DNA of 64,000 nucleotides from Gemmatimonadota bacterium (GTDB lineage Bacteria > Gemmatimonadota > Gemmatimonadetes > Longimicrobiales > Gaopeijiaceae). The DNA is taken from the NCBI GenBank assembly GCA_022560615.1, contig JADFSR010000001.1, positions 248,001-312,000 on the forward strand, written 5' to 3'. Position numbers and translations under genes: made by a program. The notes below the pieces were generated by a model. The model saw only the letters and a program-made list of their open reading frames with translations. It did not search any database and was not told the DNA's origin. Positions 53,231-62,157 of the stretch are shown one piece after another (position 1 is the first letter of the stretch; each line of letters starts with the position of its first letter).

Positions 53231-54453
53231 AGTAGCACACCGCCGGGATCGAAGAGCCGCTTCAACCCGTCGCCGATCTCCCGGGCAGCGGGCGAGAGTG
53301 GAGTAGAAAGAGCCGCCGGGCTCGCGTCGATGGGACAACGGTCCACCGCGACGGTACCGCCCAACGCCTCGGCTCCCGCACGTACAGCTTGCACGACATC
53401 GCTTGGAGCAACGCCAGAGAAAGCAACCCGTGCGGAGCCTTCGGCAACGTCCGCCACGACTACGCTGTCCACACCCACGAGCGTGCCTCGTATCAGGTCG
53501 AGCAATGCGCCTAGCTCCGAGGGCAGCGTACAGGCGTGGAGCAGGACTTCAGCGTCCGCGCCGGCGTCTCGGGTGGTGGCAAGCAATGCCTCTGCCTCCG
53601 GCCCCTCTCTCGAAGCGAAGGAGACCCCCGCGTGCGCCTCGAGCATGCGCTGGTCCGCATCGACCGTGTCTTCGGCACCGTGCAGGCGCACCAGCAAGCT
53701 CGCGGCCCCGGTCGAGAAAGAGAGCACGATCGACGCAGGAAGCGTCGGTGCGGTCGCGACCGCCCTGGCAGCGGGCACCAGCGCAGCGGGCTCGGCGGCC
53801 TCGAGCACGAGCACCCTGTCGACCACCGGCACGGGAAAGAGCCGCACCGTGACCGACGTCACGACCGCGAGACGACCGCGGCTGCCTACCATCGGCTTGA
53901 TCAGATCAAAGCCCGCGACGTTCTTCACCACGCGGCCACCGAGCCGAAGCGTGCGGCCGTCGCCGCACACGACCGTCATTCCGAGCACGTGATTGCGCAC
54001 GTGTCCGTAGAGGGCCCACAAGGGCCCGGTCACTCCCGCCACGGCGAGTCCACCCAAGGTGCGGTTTGGCACGTCCATCGGGTCGAACGGGAGCCACTGG
54101 CGGTGCTCGCCCGCCACGCCAGCGAGCTCCGCCAGGGGGGTTCCGGCCCCGGCGGTCAGCGTGAGATCCGCAGGCTCGTACATCTCGACTCCGCTCAATC
54201 GCGCGGCAGAGAGCACGATGTACGGAAGCTCGGGCCGGCGGTCCCTTAGGTGTGCACCGGTCCCCACCGCGATCACCCCGACCGCGGCGGCGTGCGCCCA
54301 CGCAAGAAGCTCGACGACTTCTTCGACCGAGCCGGGAGCGACGACCGCGTCCGGTTCCCGCCCAAGCGCGATCCGTGCCGAGCCGCTCGGCGGAAGTTCG
54401 AGCGCCTCCGCGGAAACCACGTCGGACAGGGGGGTCGCGCTGCCCACTGTCAC
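53227..54453 (-). CDS. glcE: Glycolate oxidase FAD-binding subunit (GlcE-like)
   Basis: A 408-residue FAD_binding_4 protein, GTG start overlapping the GlcD stop (GTGA). A PP-loop-like region (VAPGSVEEVVELLAWAHAAAVGVIAVGTGAH) and the FDPMDVPNRTLGGLAVAG block carry FAD contacts. It is shorter and more divergent than GlcD, as usual for GlcE. Together with GlcD and GlcF it oxidises glycolate or another 2-hydroxy acid. Confidence 0.88.
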   Translation of the reverse strand: MTVGSATPLSDVVSAEALELPPSGSARIALGREPDAVVAPGSVEEVVELLAWAHAAAVGVIAVGTGAHLRDRRPELPYIVLSAARLSGVEMYEPADLTLTAGAGTPLAELAGVAGEHRQWLPFDPMDVPNRTLGGLAVAGVTGPLWALYGHVRNHVLGMTVVCGDGRTLRLGGRVVKNVAGFDLIKPMVGSRGRLAVVTSVTVRLFPVPVVDRVLVLEAAEPAALVPAARAVATAPTLPASIVLSFSTGAASLLVRLHGAEDTVDADQRMLEAHAGVSFASREGPEAEALLATTRDAGADAEVLLHACTLPSELGALLDLIRGTLVGVDSVVVADVAEGSARVAFSGVAPSDVVQAVRAGAEALGGTVAVDRCPIDASPAALSTPLSPAAREIGDGLKRLFDPGGVLL

Positions 54454-55895
54454 GAAATCACGCCAGCCGGCAACTCGCTCGTGCTCGACGTCCGACTCGG
54501 AAGCACCTTTCCCGGGTTGAAGAGCTCATCGGGATCGAAGAGTAGCTTCACGGAACGCAGCATCTCCAGTTCCGTCTCGTTGTGCACGAGTGGCATGTAG
54601 TCGCGCTTGTCGATGCCCACACCGTGCTCGCCGGTGATCGTGCCGCCCACGTCGACGCACAGCTGCATGATCTCCTTGGATGCGCGCTCCACGCGGTCCA
54701 GCTCGTCCGCGTCCTGCCGATCGAATAGGAGGTTGGGGTGCAGATTACCGTCTCCGGCATGGAAAACGTTCGCGATCTTGAGGTCGTAACGCTCACCGAT
54801 CTGAGCGATGCGTGCGAGCACCTCCGGGAGCTTCGTGCGCGGCACCGTCGCGTCTTGGACCAGCAGATCGGGCGCGATTCGCCCCATGGCGCCGAATGCC
54901 TTCTTGCGGGCCGTCCAAAGCGCCGCGCGGTGCTCGGCATCCGTGGCCCTCTGTACCTCGCGTGCACCCTCGGCGATACAACACTCTTCCGCCTTGACCG
55001 CGTCCGCCTCGAGACCCGCCTCGGTGCCGTCGAACTCGACGACCAGCGCAGCGGCAGCGTCGACGGGGTAGCCAGCGGCGAAGACACTCGCCTCCAGGGC
55101 CCGGATCGTGGCCTGGTCCACGATCTCGATCGCGGCCGGCATGAGACCAGACGCCATGATCGCGGTCACCGCACGCCCCGCGTCCTCCATGGTGTCGAAG
55201 ATGCCGAGCAAGGTGCGCACGCCCTCCGCGATGGGTAGCAGACGCAACTCGATCTCGGTCGCGATTCCGAAGCAGCCCTCCGAACCGACGAAGAGCCCCA
55301 CCAGGTCGAGTGACCCGTACGCAGCTCCCGCGGCACCCCCGAGCTGAACGACGCGCCCTCCGGCCAGTACCACGGTGAGTCCCGTGACGTACCGGGACGT
55401 GACGCCGTACTTGAGGCAGTGTGGTCCGCCGGAGTTCTCGGCCACGTTGCCACCCAGGGTGCAGGCGCTCTGCGACGATGGGTCAGGCGCGTAGTACAAC
55501 CCGTGCGGACCGCTCGCCTCCGTGAGGCGTGCGTTGACCACACCCGGCTGCACTCGGGCGAGCCGGTTCTCCGGATCGATGTCCAGGATCCGGTTCATGC
55601 GGGCCGTGCCAACGACCACGCCGTTCTCGGTCGCGAGGGCGCCGCCGGACAGTCCCGTGCCCGCACCTCGTGGGACGACCTCGATCCCCTCCGCGTGTAG
55701 AGCCTCGACGACGCGGGCGACCTCATCGGTCGAGTTCGGCAGCACCACCGCACGGGGCGTAATCCGATACGCTGTGAGGCCATCGGACTCGTATACGAGC
55801 AGGCGATCCGGGTCCGTGATGACGTGCTTCGCCCCGACAATTCCGGACAGGCGACGCACGAGCGCGGAGGGCATAGAGGGTAAAAGCTGGCTCAT
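54450..55895 (-). CDS. glcD: Glycolate oxidase catalytic subunit (GlcD-like)
   Basis: ATG 55895 gives 481 residues; the frame upstream is a shadow. FAD-binding blocks are clear: VVPRGAGTGLSGGALA and GGNVAENSGGPHCLKYG. The C-terminal active-site segment carries NVFHAGDGNLHPNLL and GEHGVGIDKRDYM. It acts on 2-hydroxy acids (glycolate, D-lactate or D-2-hydroxyglutarate cannot be told apart here). Operon with glcE and glcF, upstream of amino acid genes. Confidence 0.92.
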   Translation of the reverse strand: MSQLLPSMPSALVRRLSGIVGAKHVITDPDRLLVYESDGLTAYRITPRAVVLPNSTDEVARVVEALHAEGIEVVPRGAGTGLSGGALATENGVVVGTARMNRILDIDPENRLARVQPGVVNARLTEASGPHGLYYAPDPSSQSACTLGGNVAENSGGPHCLKYGVTSRYVTGLTVVLAGGRVVQLGGAAGAAYGSLDLVGLFVGSEGCFGIATEIELRLLPIAEGVRTLLGIFDTMEDAGRAVTAIMASGLMPAAIEIVDQATIRALEASVFAAGYPVDAAAALVVEFDGTEAGLEADAVKAEECCIAEGAREVQRATDAEHRAALWTARKKAFGAMGRIAPDLLVQDATVPRTKLPEVLARIAQIGERYDLKIANVFHAGDGNLHPNLLFDRQDADELDRVERASKEIMQLCVDVGGTITGEHGVGIDKRDYMPLVHNETELEMLRSVKLLFDPDELFNPGKVLPSRTSSTSELPAGVIS

Positions 55896-55939
55896 GCCCG
55901 AGCATACCCCGCTCGCAACGGGGGGTGCGATACGGCGCT

Positions 55940-56587
55940 CTAGCGGTCCCTCACGTATTCCAAGAGCGCGGCCAAACTGCGTCTGGCAGGCTCGTCCATG
56001 CCTGGAAGCAGCGACCCTCCGTAGACGATCTCGAGCAACTCCTCGGGGGTCGCGTTCTCGTGCCCGATCAACGCGTGCTCGACCTGTCGGACCCGTATCC
56101 GTCGGTGTCTCGCGAAGCGATCGAGCGCCTTCGTCACGTCCTCCAGCGGTGGGCCGTGAGCGGGGTATGCGACGGAGACGTCGAGCTCCCGCAGCCGGTC
56201 GATCGAGTCGAAGTAGTCCGCGACACATCCGGGGTACTCGGCGACCCAGGTGGTGTCGCCCCGTCCGAGCAACATGTCCCCGGCAAAAAGCGCGCGCCGC
56301 TGAGGCCAATAAAAGCACAAGTGTTCTGCCGTATGACCCGGCGTGTGAACGGCGACGAGCTCCCCGTCGTCGGTCTCGACCACGTCGCCGTCACCCAGGA
56401 GGTGGTCGACGTGCTCCACACCCTTGGGACCCCACACCTCCGCACCGATCGCATCCGCCAACGAGCGCGTCGCTCCGGCATGGTCACCGTGCCCGTGCGT
56501 CAGCACGATCATTCTTGCCGATGCGCCCCGGACGGCCGAAGCCAAGGCCCGGACGTGATCTTCCACGTCCGGACCCGGATCGATCAC
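55940..56587 (-). CDS. MBL-fold metallo-hydrolase
   Basis: From GTG 56587 the product has 215 residues with the metal motif THGHGDHAG, a downstream HTPGHTAEHLC and FAGDMLLG, plus a YPAHGPP site: a complete glyoxalase II/lactonase-like beta-lactamase fold. Conserved N-terminal sequence (NAGNASAFTLDGTRTFLVG) continues in frame upstream to about 56689 without any ATG, GTG or TTG, so the real start is probably a rare codon (for example CTG 56662) just after the GAF gene. Substrate unknown. Confidence 0.8.
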   Translation of the reverse strand: MIDPGPDVEDHVRALASAVRGASARMIVLTHGHGDHAGATRSLADAIGAEVWGPKGVEHVDHLLGDGDVVETDDGELVAVHTPGHTAEHLCFYWPQRRALFAGDMLLGRGDTTWVAEYPGCVADYFDSIDRLRELDVSVAYPAHGPPLEDVTKALDRFARHRRIRVRQVEHALIGHENATPEELLEIVYGGSLLPGMDEPARRSLAALLEYVRDR

Positions 56588-56691
56588 TGCAACCCTGTCC
56601 TTCCCTACCAGGAAGGTGCGGGTCCCATCGAGCGTAAAGGCGCTCGCGTTACCCGCGTTCAGGTAGGTCGCCTGCTCCGTCGCAGTGACTC

Positions 56692-57165
56692 CTACCGACG
56701 CTCCGCGGCGAGCTGCTCCGCGAGTTTGTCCGCAATGCTGATGAGCGCCATCTCGTCTTCCTCGGTGAACGCGGCCTTATCGTCCGAGTCGATATCGATC
56801 TGCCCGAAGATGACCTCACCCGCGCGGATCAGAACCACTAGCTCCGACTGTGTATCGGGCGAGCATACGAGGAAATTCTCCTCGGCGCTCACGTCGGCGA
56901 TATTGAGGTTGGTCCGCTCGGCGACCGCGCGCCCGCAGACACCCGTGCCCACCGGGATCTTCGCGTGGTCCGTGCCAGAACCCATGTAATTGTGAAGCCA
57001 CAGTTCCTGCTCGGCCTCGTTGAGCAGATACACACCGACCCAGTTGAAGCGGTCATCGGCCGCGTCGATCGAGCGCACTGCTTTGCGGAGCAGCGCGTCC
57101 GAGAGGTAACCCTCCTCCCGCATCTCTTGTAGGGCCAGCACCACTTCTGCACTATCCAAAGCCAT
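56692..57165 (-). CDS. GAF-domain protein, free methionine-R-sulfoxide reductase-like
   Basis: A 157-residue single GAF domain. The pattern WVGVYLL, IPVGTGVCGRAVAE, NFLVCSPDTQSELVV and GQIDIDSD follows free Met-R-sulfoxide reductase proteins, with Cys residues in VCG and LVC at the catalytic and resolving positions. The third cysteine of the E. coli enzyme was not located. It heads the minus-strand run of MBL, GlcDEF and amino acid genes. A sensing role is the alternative. Confidence 0.65.
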   Translation of the reverse strand: MALDSAEVVLALQEMREEGYLSDALLRKAVRSIDAADDRFNWVGVYLLNEAEQELWLHNYMGSGTDHAKIPVGTGVCGRAVAERTNLNIADVSAEENFLVCSPDTQSELVVLIRAGEVIFGQIDIDSDDKAAFTEEDEMALISIADKLAEQLAAERR

Positions 57166-57320
57166 TCTGTCGCATCCATGAGAACGTCACACCCACTGCA
57201 GCGCGGTCCCGCGTGGGCTTCCTGCAAGAACCCCGATCGTCAGCGTCTCTCAGGGCGAGAGGATCCCGCGGTCCCAACGACAGAGGCACGAAGGGTAGAG
57301 AAGGGGGATCGGAGCGTCAA

Positions 57321-58388
57321 TTACCGCGGCGTGAAGTCGGTTTTCGGTGTCAGCCGACGGATGAACGCGGCGATGAGGCGCGCCGAGTTGAAGAGATCCT
57401 CGATGCTGATGATCTCGTTCGGTGAGTGCATGTAGCGGTTCGGGACCGATACGAGGCCCGTCGGCACGCCCGCGCGCGTGAGGAAGATCCCGTCCGCGTC
57501 AGTGCGTGTCGCTTTGGGCGACGCCTGGATCGTGTAGGGGATTCCCTCGTCCTCAGCCACGGACGCCAACATCTCGAAGACGCCGTCGTGCGCAGCCGAA
57601 CCGCGGCTGAGCACCGGACCGCCACCGAGCTTGTGGTCGCCCAACTCCTTCTTTTCCAGGTCTGGGACGTCGGTACTGAACGTCACGTCCACGACGATCG
57701 CGACATCGGGCTCGAGCGCGTACGCACTGGGCATTGCGCCACCTCCCGCGGACCCGATTTCCTCCTGTACGGTGGCCACCGCAGTCGCACACGCGGCGGG
57801 CGGATCGGCGGAAAGCATACGGATCGCCTCCAGCACTACGAACGCCCCGATGCGGTCATCGATGGCGCGACTCGCGATCCTGTCTCCGGCAAGGCGCACC
57901 ATCCCCTGGGACATGACCATGGGGTCGCCGACCCGGATGCCCAGTTGGCCGATTTCGTCTTTGGAGGACGCGCCCACGTCGACCCATAGCTTCTTCGTCT
58001 CCGACGCCTTGGTGCGGTCCTCGGGGTCCATGAGGTGGATCGCCTTCTTGCCGATCACACCGGCAACGTCGCCGTCCTTGCTCAAGATCGTGACGCGCTG
58101 ACCGACGAGCACCTGCGGATCCCACCCGCCGATCGCAGCGATGTATACGAAGCCATCATCGTCGATGTGAGTGATCTGCAAACCGATTTCATCGATGTGT
58201 CCCGCAAGCATGACTCTCGGACTTCCCGATGAGTTCACCACCGCGAACGAGTTGCCCGTAACGTCCGTGTGCACGGTGTCCGCAAAGGTCTCAGCGTCCT
58301 CGCGCCAAACGCGAGCCGCGCGGACTTCGAAGCCGGAAGGCCCGGCGGCGTCGAGAAGCCGCTCGAGGAAGGAGATGTCGTGACTCAT
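57321..58388 (-). CDS. M42-family aminopeptidase
   Basis: A 355-residue peptidase of the glutamyl aminopeptidase/TET family. Metal and catalytic sites appear in LAGHIDEIGLQI, ASRAIDDRIGAF and VQEEIGSAGGG, and the C-terminal NRYMHSPNEIIS supplies the last His. These cytosolic enzymes form large hollow complexes that trim short peptides. It is transcribed divergently from the amidase gene. Confidence 0.92.
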   Translation of the reverse strand: MSHDISFLERLLDAAGPSGFEVRAARVWREDAETFADTVHTDVTGNSFAVVNSSGSPRVMLAGHIDEIGLQITHIDDDGFVYIAAIGGWDPQVLVGQRVTILSKDGDVAGVIGKKAIHLMDPEDRTKASETKKLWVDVGASSKDEIGQLGIRVGDPMVMSQGMVRLAGDRIASRAIDDRIGAFVVLEAIRMLSADPPAACATAVATVQEEIGSAGGGAMPSAYALEPDVAIVVDVTFSTDVPDLEKKELGDHKLGGGPVLSRGSAAHDGVFEMLASVAEDEGIPYTIQASPKATRTDADGIFLTRAGVPTGLVSVPNRYMHSPNEIISIEDLFNSARLIAAFIRRLTPKTDFTPR

Positions 58389-58531
58389 GGGAATCCGGAC
58401 GGAATGAGTTGAGGGGGGGAACCTATGGGGAGGCTACTGAAGCGGCCAAGGCTCCCTTATGCGAACTTCAAGCTTGCTCGCACCCGCCCGCGTACTCCAC
58501 GTTCACCGCTCTGCGACCGTAGGAGGCGACG

Positions 58532-60220
58532 ATGGACGAGAAGCGAGACCGCCAGGCCATGACCTTGGGCCGCCGTGAGTTCGTGAAGCTCGGTGGACTG
58601 GGAGCCGCTGCCGCCGCCACGGTCGGGACCGCGGCCTGTGCTCCCGACACCGCGGCAAACACCGCGGCAATGCGTGGCGCCGACGACGCCCCGTGGTGGA
58701 CCACTGAGACCTTCGAGTTGGAAGAAGCCACCTTCGCGGGCCTTCTGGACGACATGGCGTCGGGCCGCCGCTCTGCGGTCGAGATCACGCAGCTCTATCT
58801 GGACCGTATCGCCGCCGTGGACCGCGAGGGTCCGAAGCTTCGCGCGATCATCGAGACAAACCCTGACGCACTCGACATCGCCCGTCAGCTCGACGAGGAA
58901 CGGGCGGGCGGGAGCCTCCGTGGCCCCCTGCATGGCATCCCGATCGTGGTGAAGGACAACATCGACACCGCGGACCGCATGACGACCACAGCCGGTTCGT
59001 ACGCACTCGAGGGCCACGTCGCCGCTCAGGACAGCCACGTCGCCGCGCAGTTGCGGGAAGCGGGCGCCATCATTCTGGCCAAGGCGAACCTCTCCGAGTG
59101 GGCCAACTTCCGCTCCACTGAGTCGACGTCGGGCTGGAGTGGTCGCGGCGGTCAGTGCGGGAACGCGTACGCCGTCGACCGGAACCCGTGCGGCTCATCC
59201 GCGGGGTCGGGTGCCGCCACCTCGGCCAACCTGTGCGCCGGCTCGATCGGTACCGAGACCAACGGCTCGATCGTGTGCCCATCCTCCCTCAATGGCGTCG
59301 TCGGGCTGAAGCCCACAGTGGGCCTCGTCGGCCGCTCGGGTATCATCCCCATCTCCCACACGCAGGACACGGCGGGCCCGATGGTGCGCACGGTGGCGGA
59401 CGCGGCAGCGATGTTGACCGCGCTGGCGGGGCCCGACCCACGTGATCCCATGAGCCAAGCATCCGCCCCATTCGCCGGCACGGACTACACGTCGTTCCTC
59501 CACTCAGACGCCCTGCAGGGGGCGCGCATCGGCGTCGAACGCAGCTACTTCGGGCAGGACCGGCACCGCGACGACCTCATGGAGCAGGCGATCCTCGACA
59601 TGGCGGCCGCGGGCGCGAGCATCGTCGACCCCGCCACACTCGACAACCGCAGCCAGTACAATGCTCCCGCGTATCAGTTGATGCTCTATGAATTCAAGGC
59701 GGACTTGCGGGCGTACTTCTCAACTGTCTCGCCGGAGCTCGGCATGCGCACCCTCGAGGACCTGATCGCGTTCAACGAGGCGAATGCCGACCGGGAGATG
59801 CCATATTTCGGTCAGGAGATTCTCATCGCTGCCAACGAAATGGGACCGCTTACCGACCCGGAGTATCTGGGCTTCAAGGAAACCGCCCGGCGTCTATCGC
59901 AAGAAGAAGGCATCGACCGTCTCATGGAGGAGCACCAACTGGACGCGATCGTGGCGGCGACCACACGTGCCGCTTGGAAGACAGACCTGATCAACGGAGG
60001 TCTGTCGAGCCTGGGTTCCTCCAGCCCCGCGGCGATCTCGGGATATCCGAGCATCACGGTGCCGATGGGCTCGGTGCGCGGGCTGCCGATCGGGATGCTC
60101 TTCTTCGGCCGCGCCTGGAGCGAGGGCAGGCTGATCCAGCTCGCGTATTCCTACGAGCAAGCCACGCGGCACAGAAGGCCAGCGAGGATGCTGCCGACGC
60201 TAGACCTGCGGAACGCATAG
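58532..60220 (+). CDS. Tat-exported amidase (amidase signature family)
   Basis: A 562-residue protein with a twin-arginine signal (GRREFVKLGG followed by an Ala-rich stretch and a lipobox-like AAC near 35). The amidase triad is present: Lys in VVKDNIDT (about residue 141), and the Ser-rich NPCGSSAGSGAAT (about 217-229) holding both serines. These enzymes hydrolyse amide bonds of varied substrates. No GatA partner genes are nearby, and export rules out a tRNA-dependent role. Confidence 0.92.
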   Translation: MDEKRDRQAMTLGRREFVKLGGLGAAAAATVGTAACAPDTAANTAAMRGADDAPWWTTETFELEEATFAGLLDDMASGRRSAVEITQLYLDRIAAVDREGPKLRAIIETNPDALDIARQLDEERAGGSLRGPLHGIPIVVKDNIDTADRMTTTAGSYALEGHVAAQDSHVAAQLREAGAIILAKANLSEWANFRSTESTSGWSGRGGQCGNAYAVDRNPCGSSAGSGAATSANLCAGSIGTETNGSIVCPSSLNGVVGLKPTVGLVGRSGIIPISHTQDTAGPMVRTVADAAAMLTALAGPDPRDPMSQASAPFAGTDYTSFLHSDALQGARIGVERSYFGQDRHRDDLMEQAILDMAAAGASIVDPATLDNRSQYNAPAYQLMLYEFKADLRAYFSTVSPELGMRTLEDLIAFNEANADREMPYFGQEILIAANEMGPLTDPEYLGFKETARRLSQEEGIDRLMEEHQLDAIVAATTRAAWKTDLINGGLSSLGSSSPAAISGYPSITVPMGSVRGLPIGMLFFGRAWSEGRLIQLAYSYEQATRHRRPARMLPTLDLRNA

Positions 60221-60247
60221 CCCCCCCTCCGGCGCGAGCAGGCTCGG

Positions 60248-60733
60248 CTACTCCTTCGGCTCGACGACGATGCCCTTCGAGGGATCCATCTCAGGTCCCT
60301 GTCGCGGATCCACGCCACCGAACCCCAGGCCGGGCCCCATCGCCACGACCCTGATCGAGCCGTCCGCGATCTGCTGCTCGAGCCGCTTCTTCAACCGCCT
60401 TTGAATCCATCGTCGGCTCAGAGGAAAGAGTAGCGAAAAGCCGAGCAGGTCCGTAAGCACCCCCGGCGTGAGCAGAAACGCGGCACCGACCAGGACCGAC
60501 GCACCGTCGAGCATCGCTTGGCCCGGCAGCCGACCCTGGGCCAACTCCTCTTGGAACTGAAAGAGTACACGCAGACCTTCGGCTCGCGCCATCGCGGCTC
60601 CACCGATACCGGTCGCGACGACCAGCGCCAGGGTCGGCATGAGCCCAATGAACTGCCCGAGCTGGATGAGCAGCATCAACTCGATGATGGGGACGACGAC
60701 GAAGAGAAGAGCCAGACGGCCAAGAGTGGTCAT
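60248..60733 (-). CDS. fxsA: FxsA family membrane protein
   Basis: ATG 60733 gives 161 residues. Helices near residues 5-24, 27-47 and 75-100 and the GQFIGLMPTLALVVATGIGG block fit FxsA, which in E. coli modulates phage exclusion when overproduced. The C-terminal tail is basic, then acidic. It stands alone, convergent with the amidase gene. Confidence 0.82.
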   Translation of the reverse strand: MTTLGRLALLFVVVPIIELMLLIQLGQFIGLMPTLALVVATGIGGAAMARAEGLRVLFQFQEELAQGRLPGQAMLDGASVLVGAAFLLTPGVLTDLLGFSLLFPLSRRWIQRRLKKRLEQQIADGSIRVVAMGPGLGFGGVDPRQGPEMDPSKGIVVEPKE

Positions 60734-60876
60734 GCAAACCACTACCCGCCTGAGGACCGGCGGGGTTCAAGACCCGCGATGAACTTGTGTGCAGGACTCG
60801 GGACCGGGCTCGGGCACAAGGGGTACGCTCGAGTGTGAACTCTCTAGCCTCAAGGGCCTCAGGGGGGAATCGACGG

Positions 60877-62109
60877 ATGGAGCAGACATACTTCCGCAAA
60901 GGCTTCGGGCTCAGGAAAGAGCTCAGGCCGGTCATCGACGCCGAATTCAAATCGGCGTTGGTCGAGCAGATCCGATCAAACGGGAACAGGGGCCAGTTTG
61001 GGGATGTCTCCATCAGGCTCGCGAACAAGTTCGGCTTCTGCTACGGCGTCGATCGGGCCGTCGACTACGCCTACGAAACTGTGCACAACTTCCCGGAGAA
61101 GAAGATCTATCTGGTCGGTGAGATCATCCACAATCCATATGTGAACCAGCGGATGATCGACATGGGGATCTCCTTCATTTACCCCGACGAGTCGGGCATT
61201 TTCGACTTCTCCCGAATCACGCCGAAAGACGTTGCCGTCATGCCGGCATTCGGAGTGACTCTTCACGACTTCGATGAGTTGAAGAACATCGGATGCATCC
61301 TGGTCGACACGACATGCGGCTCGGTGTTGCATGTCTGGAAGCGGGTGGAGAGCTATGCGAAGGACGGCTTCACCGCAGTCATCCACGGCAAGGACACGCA
61401 CGAGGAGTCCCGCGCGACCGCCTCGCAGGTGCACAAATTCGACGGCGGCAGGTTCATCATCATCCGTGACATGGATGAATCGAAGCTCATTTGCGATTAC
61501 ATCGCCGACAGGCCCGGCAAGATGTCGCGCGAAGAGTTCATGACCCACTTCGAGAAGAAGGCGTCGGACGGTTTCGACCCTGACGTCGATCTCGAGTTCA
61601 TCGGCGTGGCCAACCAGACCACGATGCTTGCCAACGAGTCGCTCGCGATCGGCTGGAAGATCCACGAAACGATGGTCGAGCGTTTCGGTGACGAGCACGC
61701 CGCAACACACTTCCGCTCGTTCGGAACGATTTGCTCGGCGACGCAGGAGCGTCAGGACGCGGTCGCCGAGATGATGGAGGACCCGCCCGACGTCATGCTG
61801 GTCATTGGCGGTTACAACTCCTCGAACACGAACCACCTCGCGCACCTCTGTGAACAACACACGCGGACGTTCCACGTCGAGGACGCCTCGTGCATCGACA
61901 TCGAGAAGGGGACGATCCGGCACAAGGTTGGGCTGAGCCCCGACGCACCGCAGATCGTGACCGCGGACTGGCTCCCCGAGGGACCGTTCGTGCTCGGTAT
62001 CACAGCAGGCGCATCGACGCCCAACAACAAGATCGGTGAGGCGCTCCTGCGAATCTTGACCAGTCGCGGCATCGAGGTCGATCTCCGCGCCGACACGCAA
62101 ACCGCGTAG
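60877..62109 (+). CDS. ispH: 4-hydroxy-3-methylbut-2-enyl diphosphate reductase
   Basis: ATG 60877 with a GGGGGGAA stretch upstream gives 410 residues. The last enzyme of the MEP isoprenoid pathway. The three [4Fe-4S] cysteines lie in KFGFCYGVDRA (Cys55), VDTTCGSVLHVW and GTICSATQERQ; HEESRATA and TAGASTPNN flank the active site. Length and the N-terminal extension match the longer plant/cyanobacterial-type IspH, about 90 residues longer than the E. coli enzyme. No other MEP gene is in the window. Confidence 0.93.
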   Translation: MEQTYFRKGFGLRKELRPVIDAEFKSALVEQIRSNGNRGQFGDVSIRLANKFGFCYGVDRAVDYAYETVHNFPEKKIYLVGEIIHNPYVNQRMIDMGISFIYPDESGIFDFSRITPKDVAVMPAFGVTLHDFDELKNIGCILVDTTCGSVLHVWKRVESYAKDGFTAVIHGKDTHEESRATASQVHKFDGGRFIIIRDMDESKLICDYIADRPGKMSREEFMTHFEKKASDGFDPDVDLEFIGVANQTTMLANESLAIGWKIHETMVERFGDEHAATHFRSFGTICSATQERQDAVAEMMEDPPDVMLVIGGYNSSNTNHLAHLCEQHTRTFHVEDASCIDIEKGTIRHKVGLSPDAPQIVTADWLPEGPFVLGITAGASTPNNKIGEALLRILTSRGIEVDLRADTQTA

Positions 62110-62157
62110 CCTCAGCTGGCGGGTCGCGTTACGGTGCCACCACGGCCCCACCACCGA

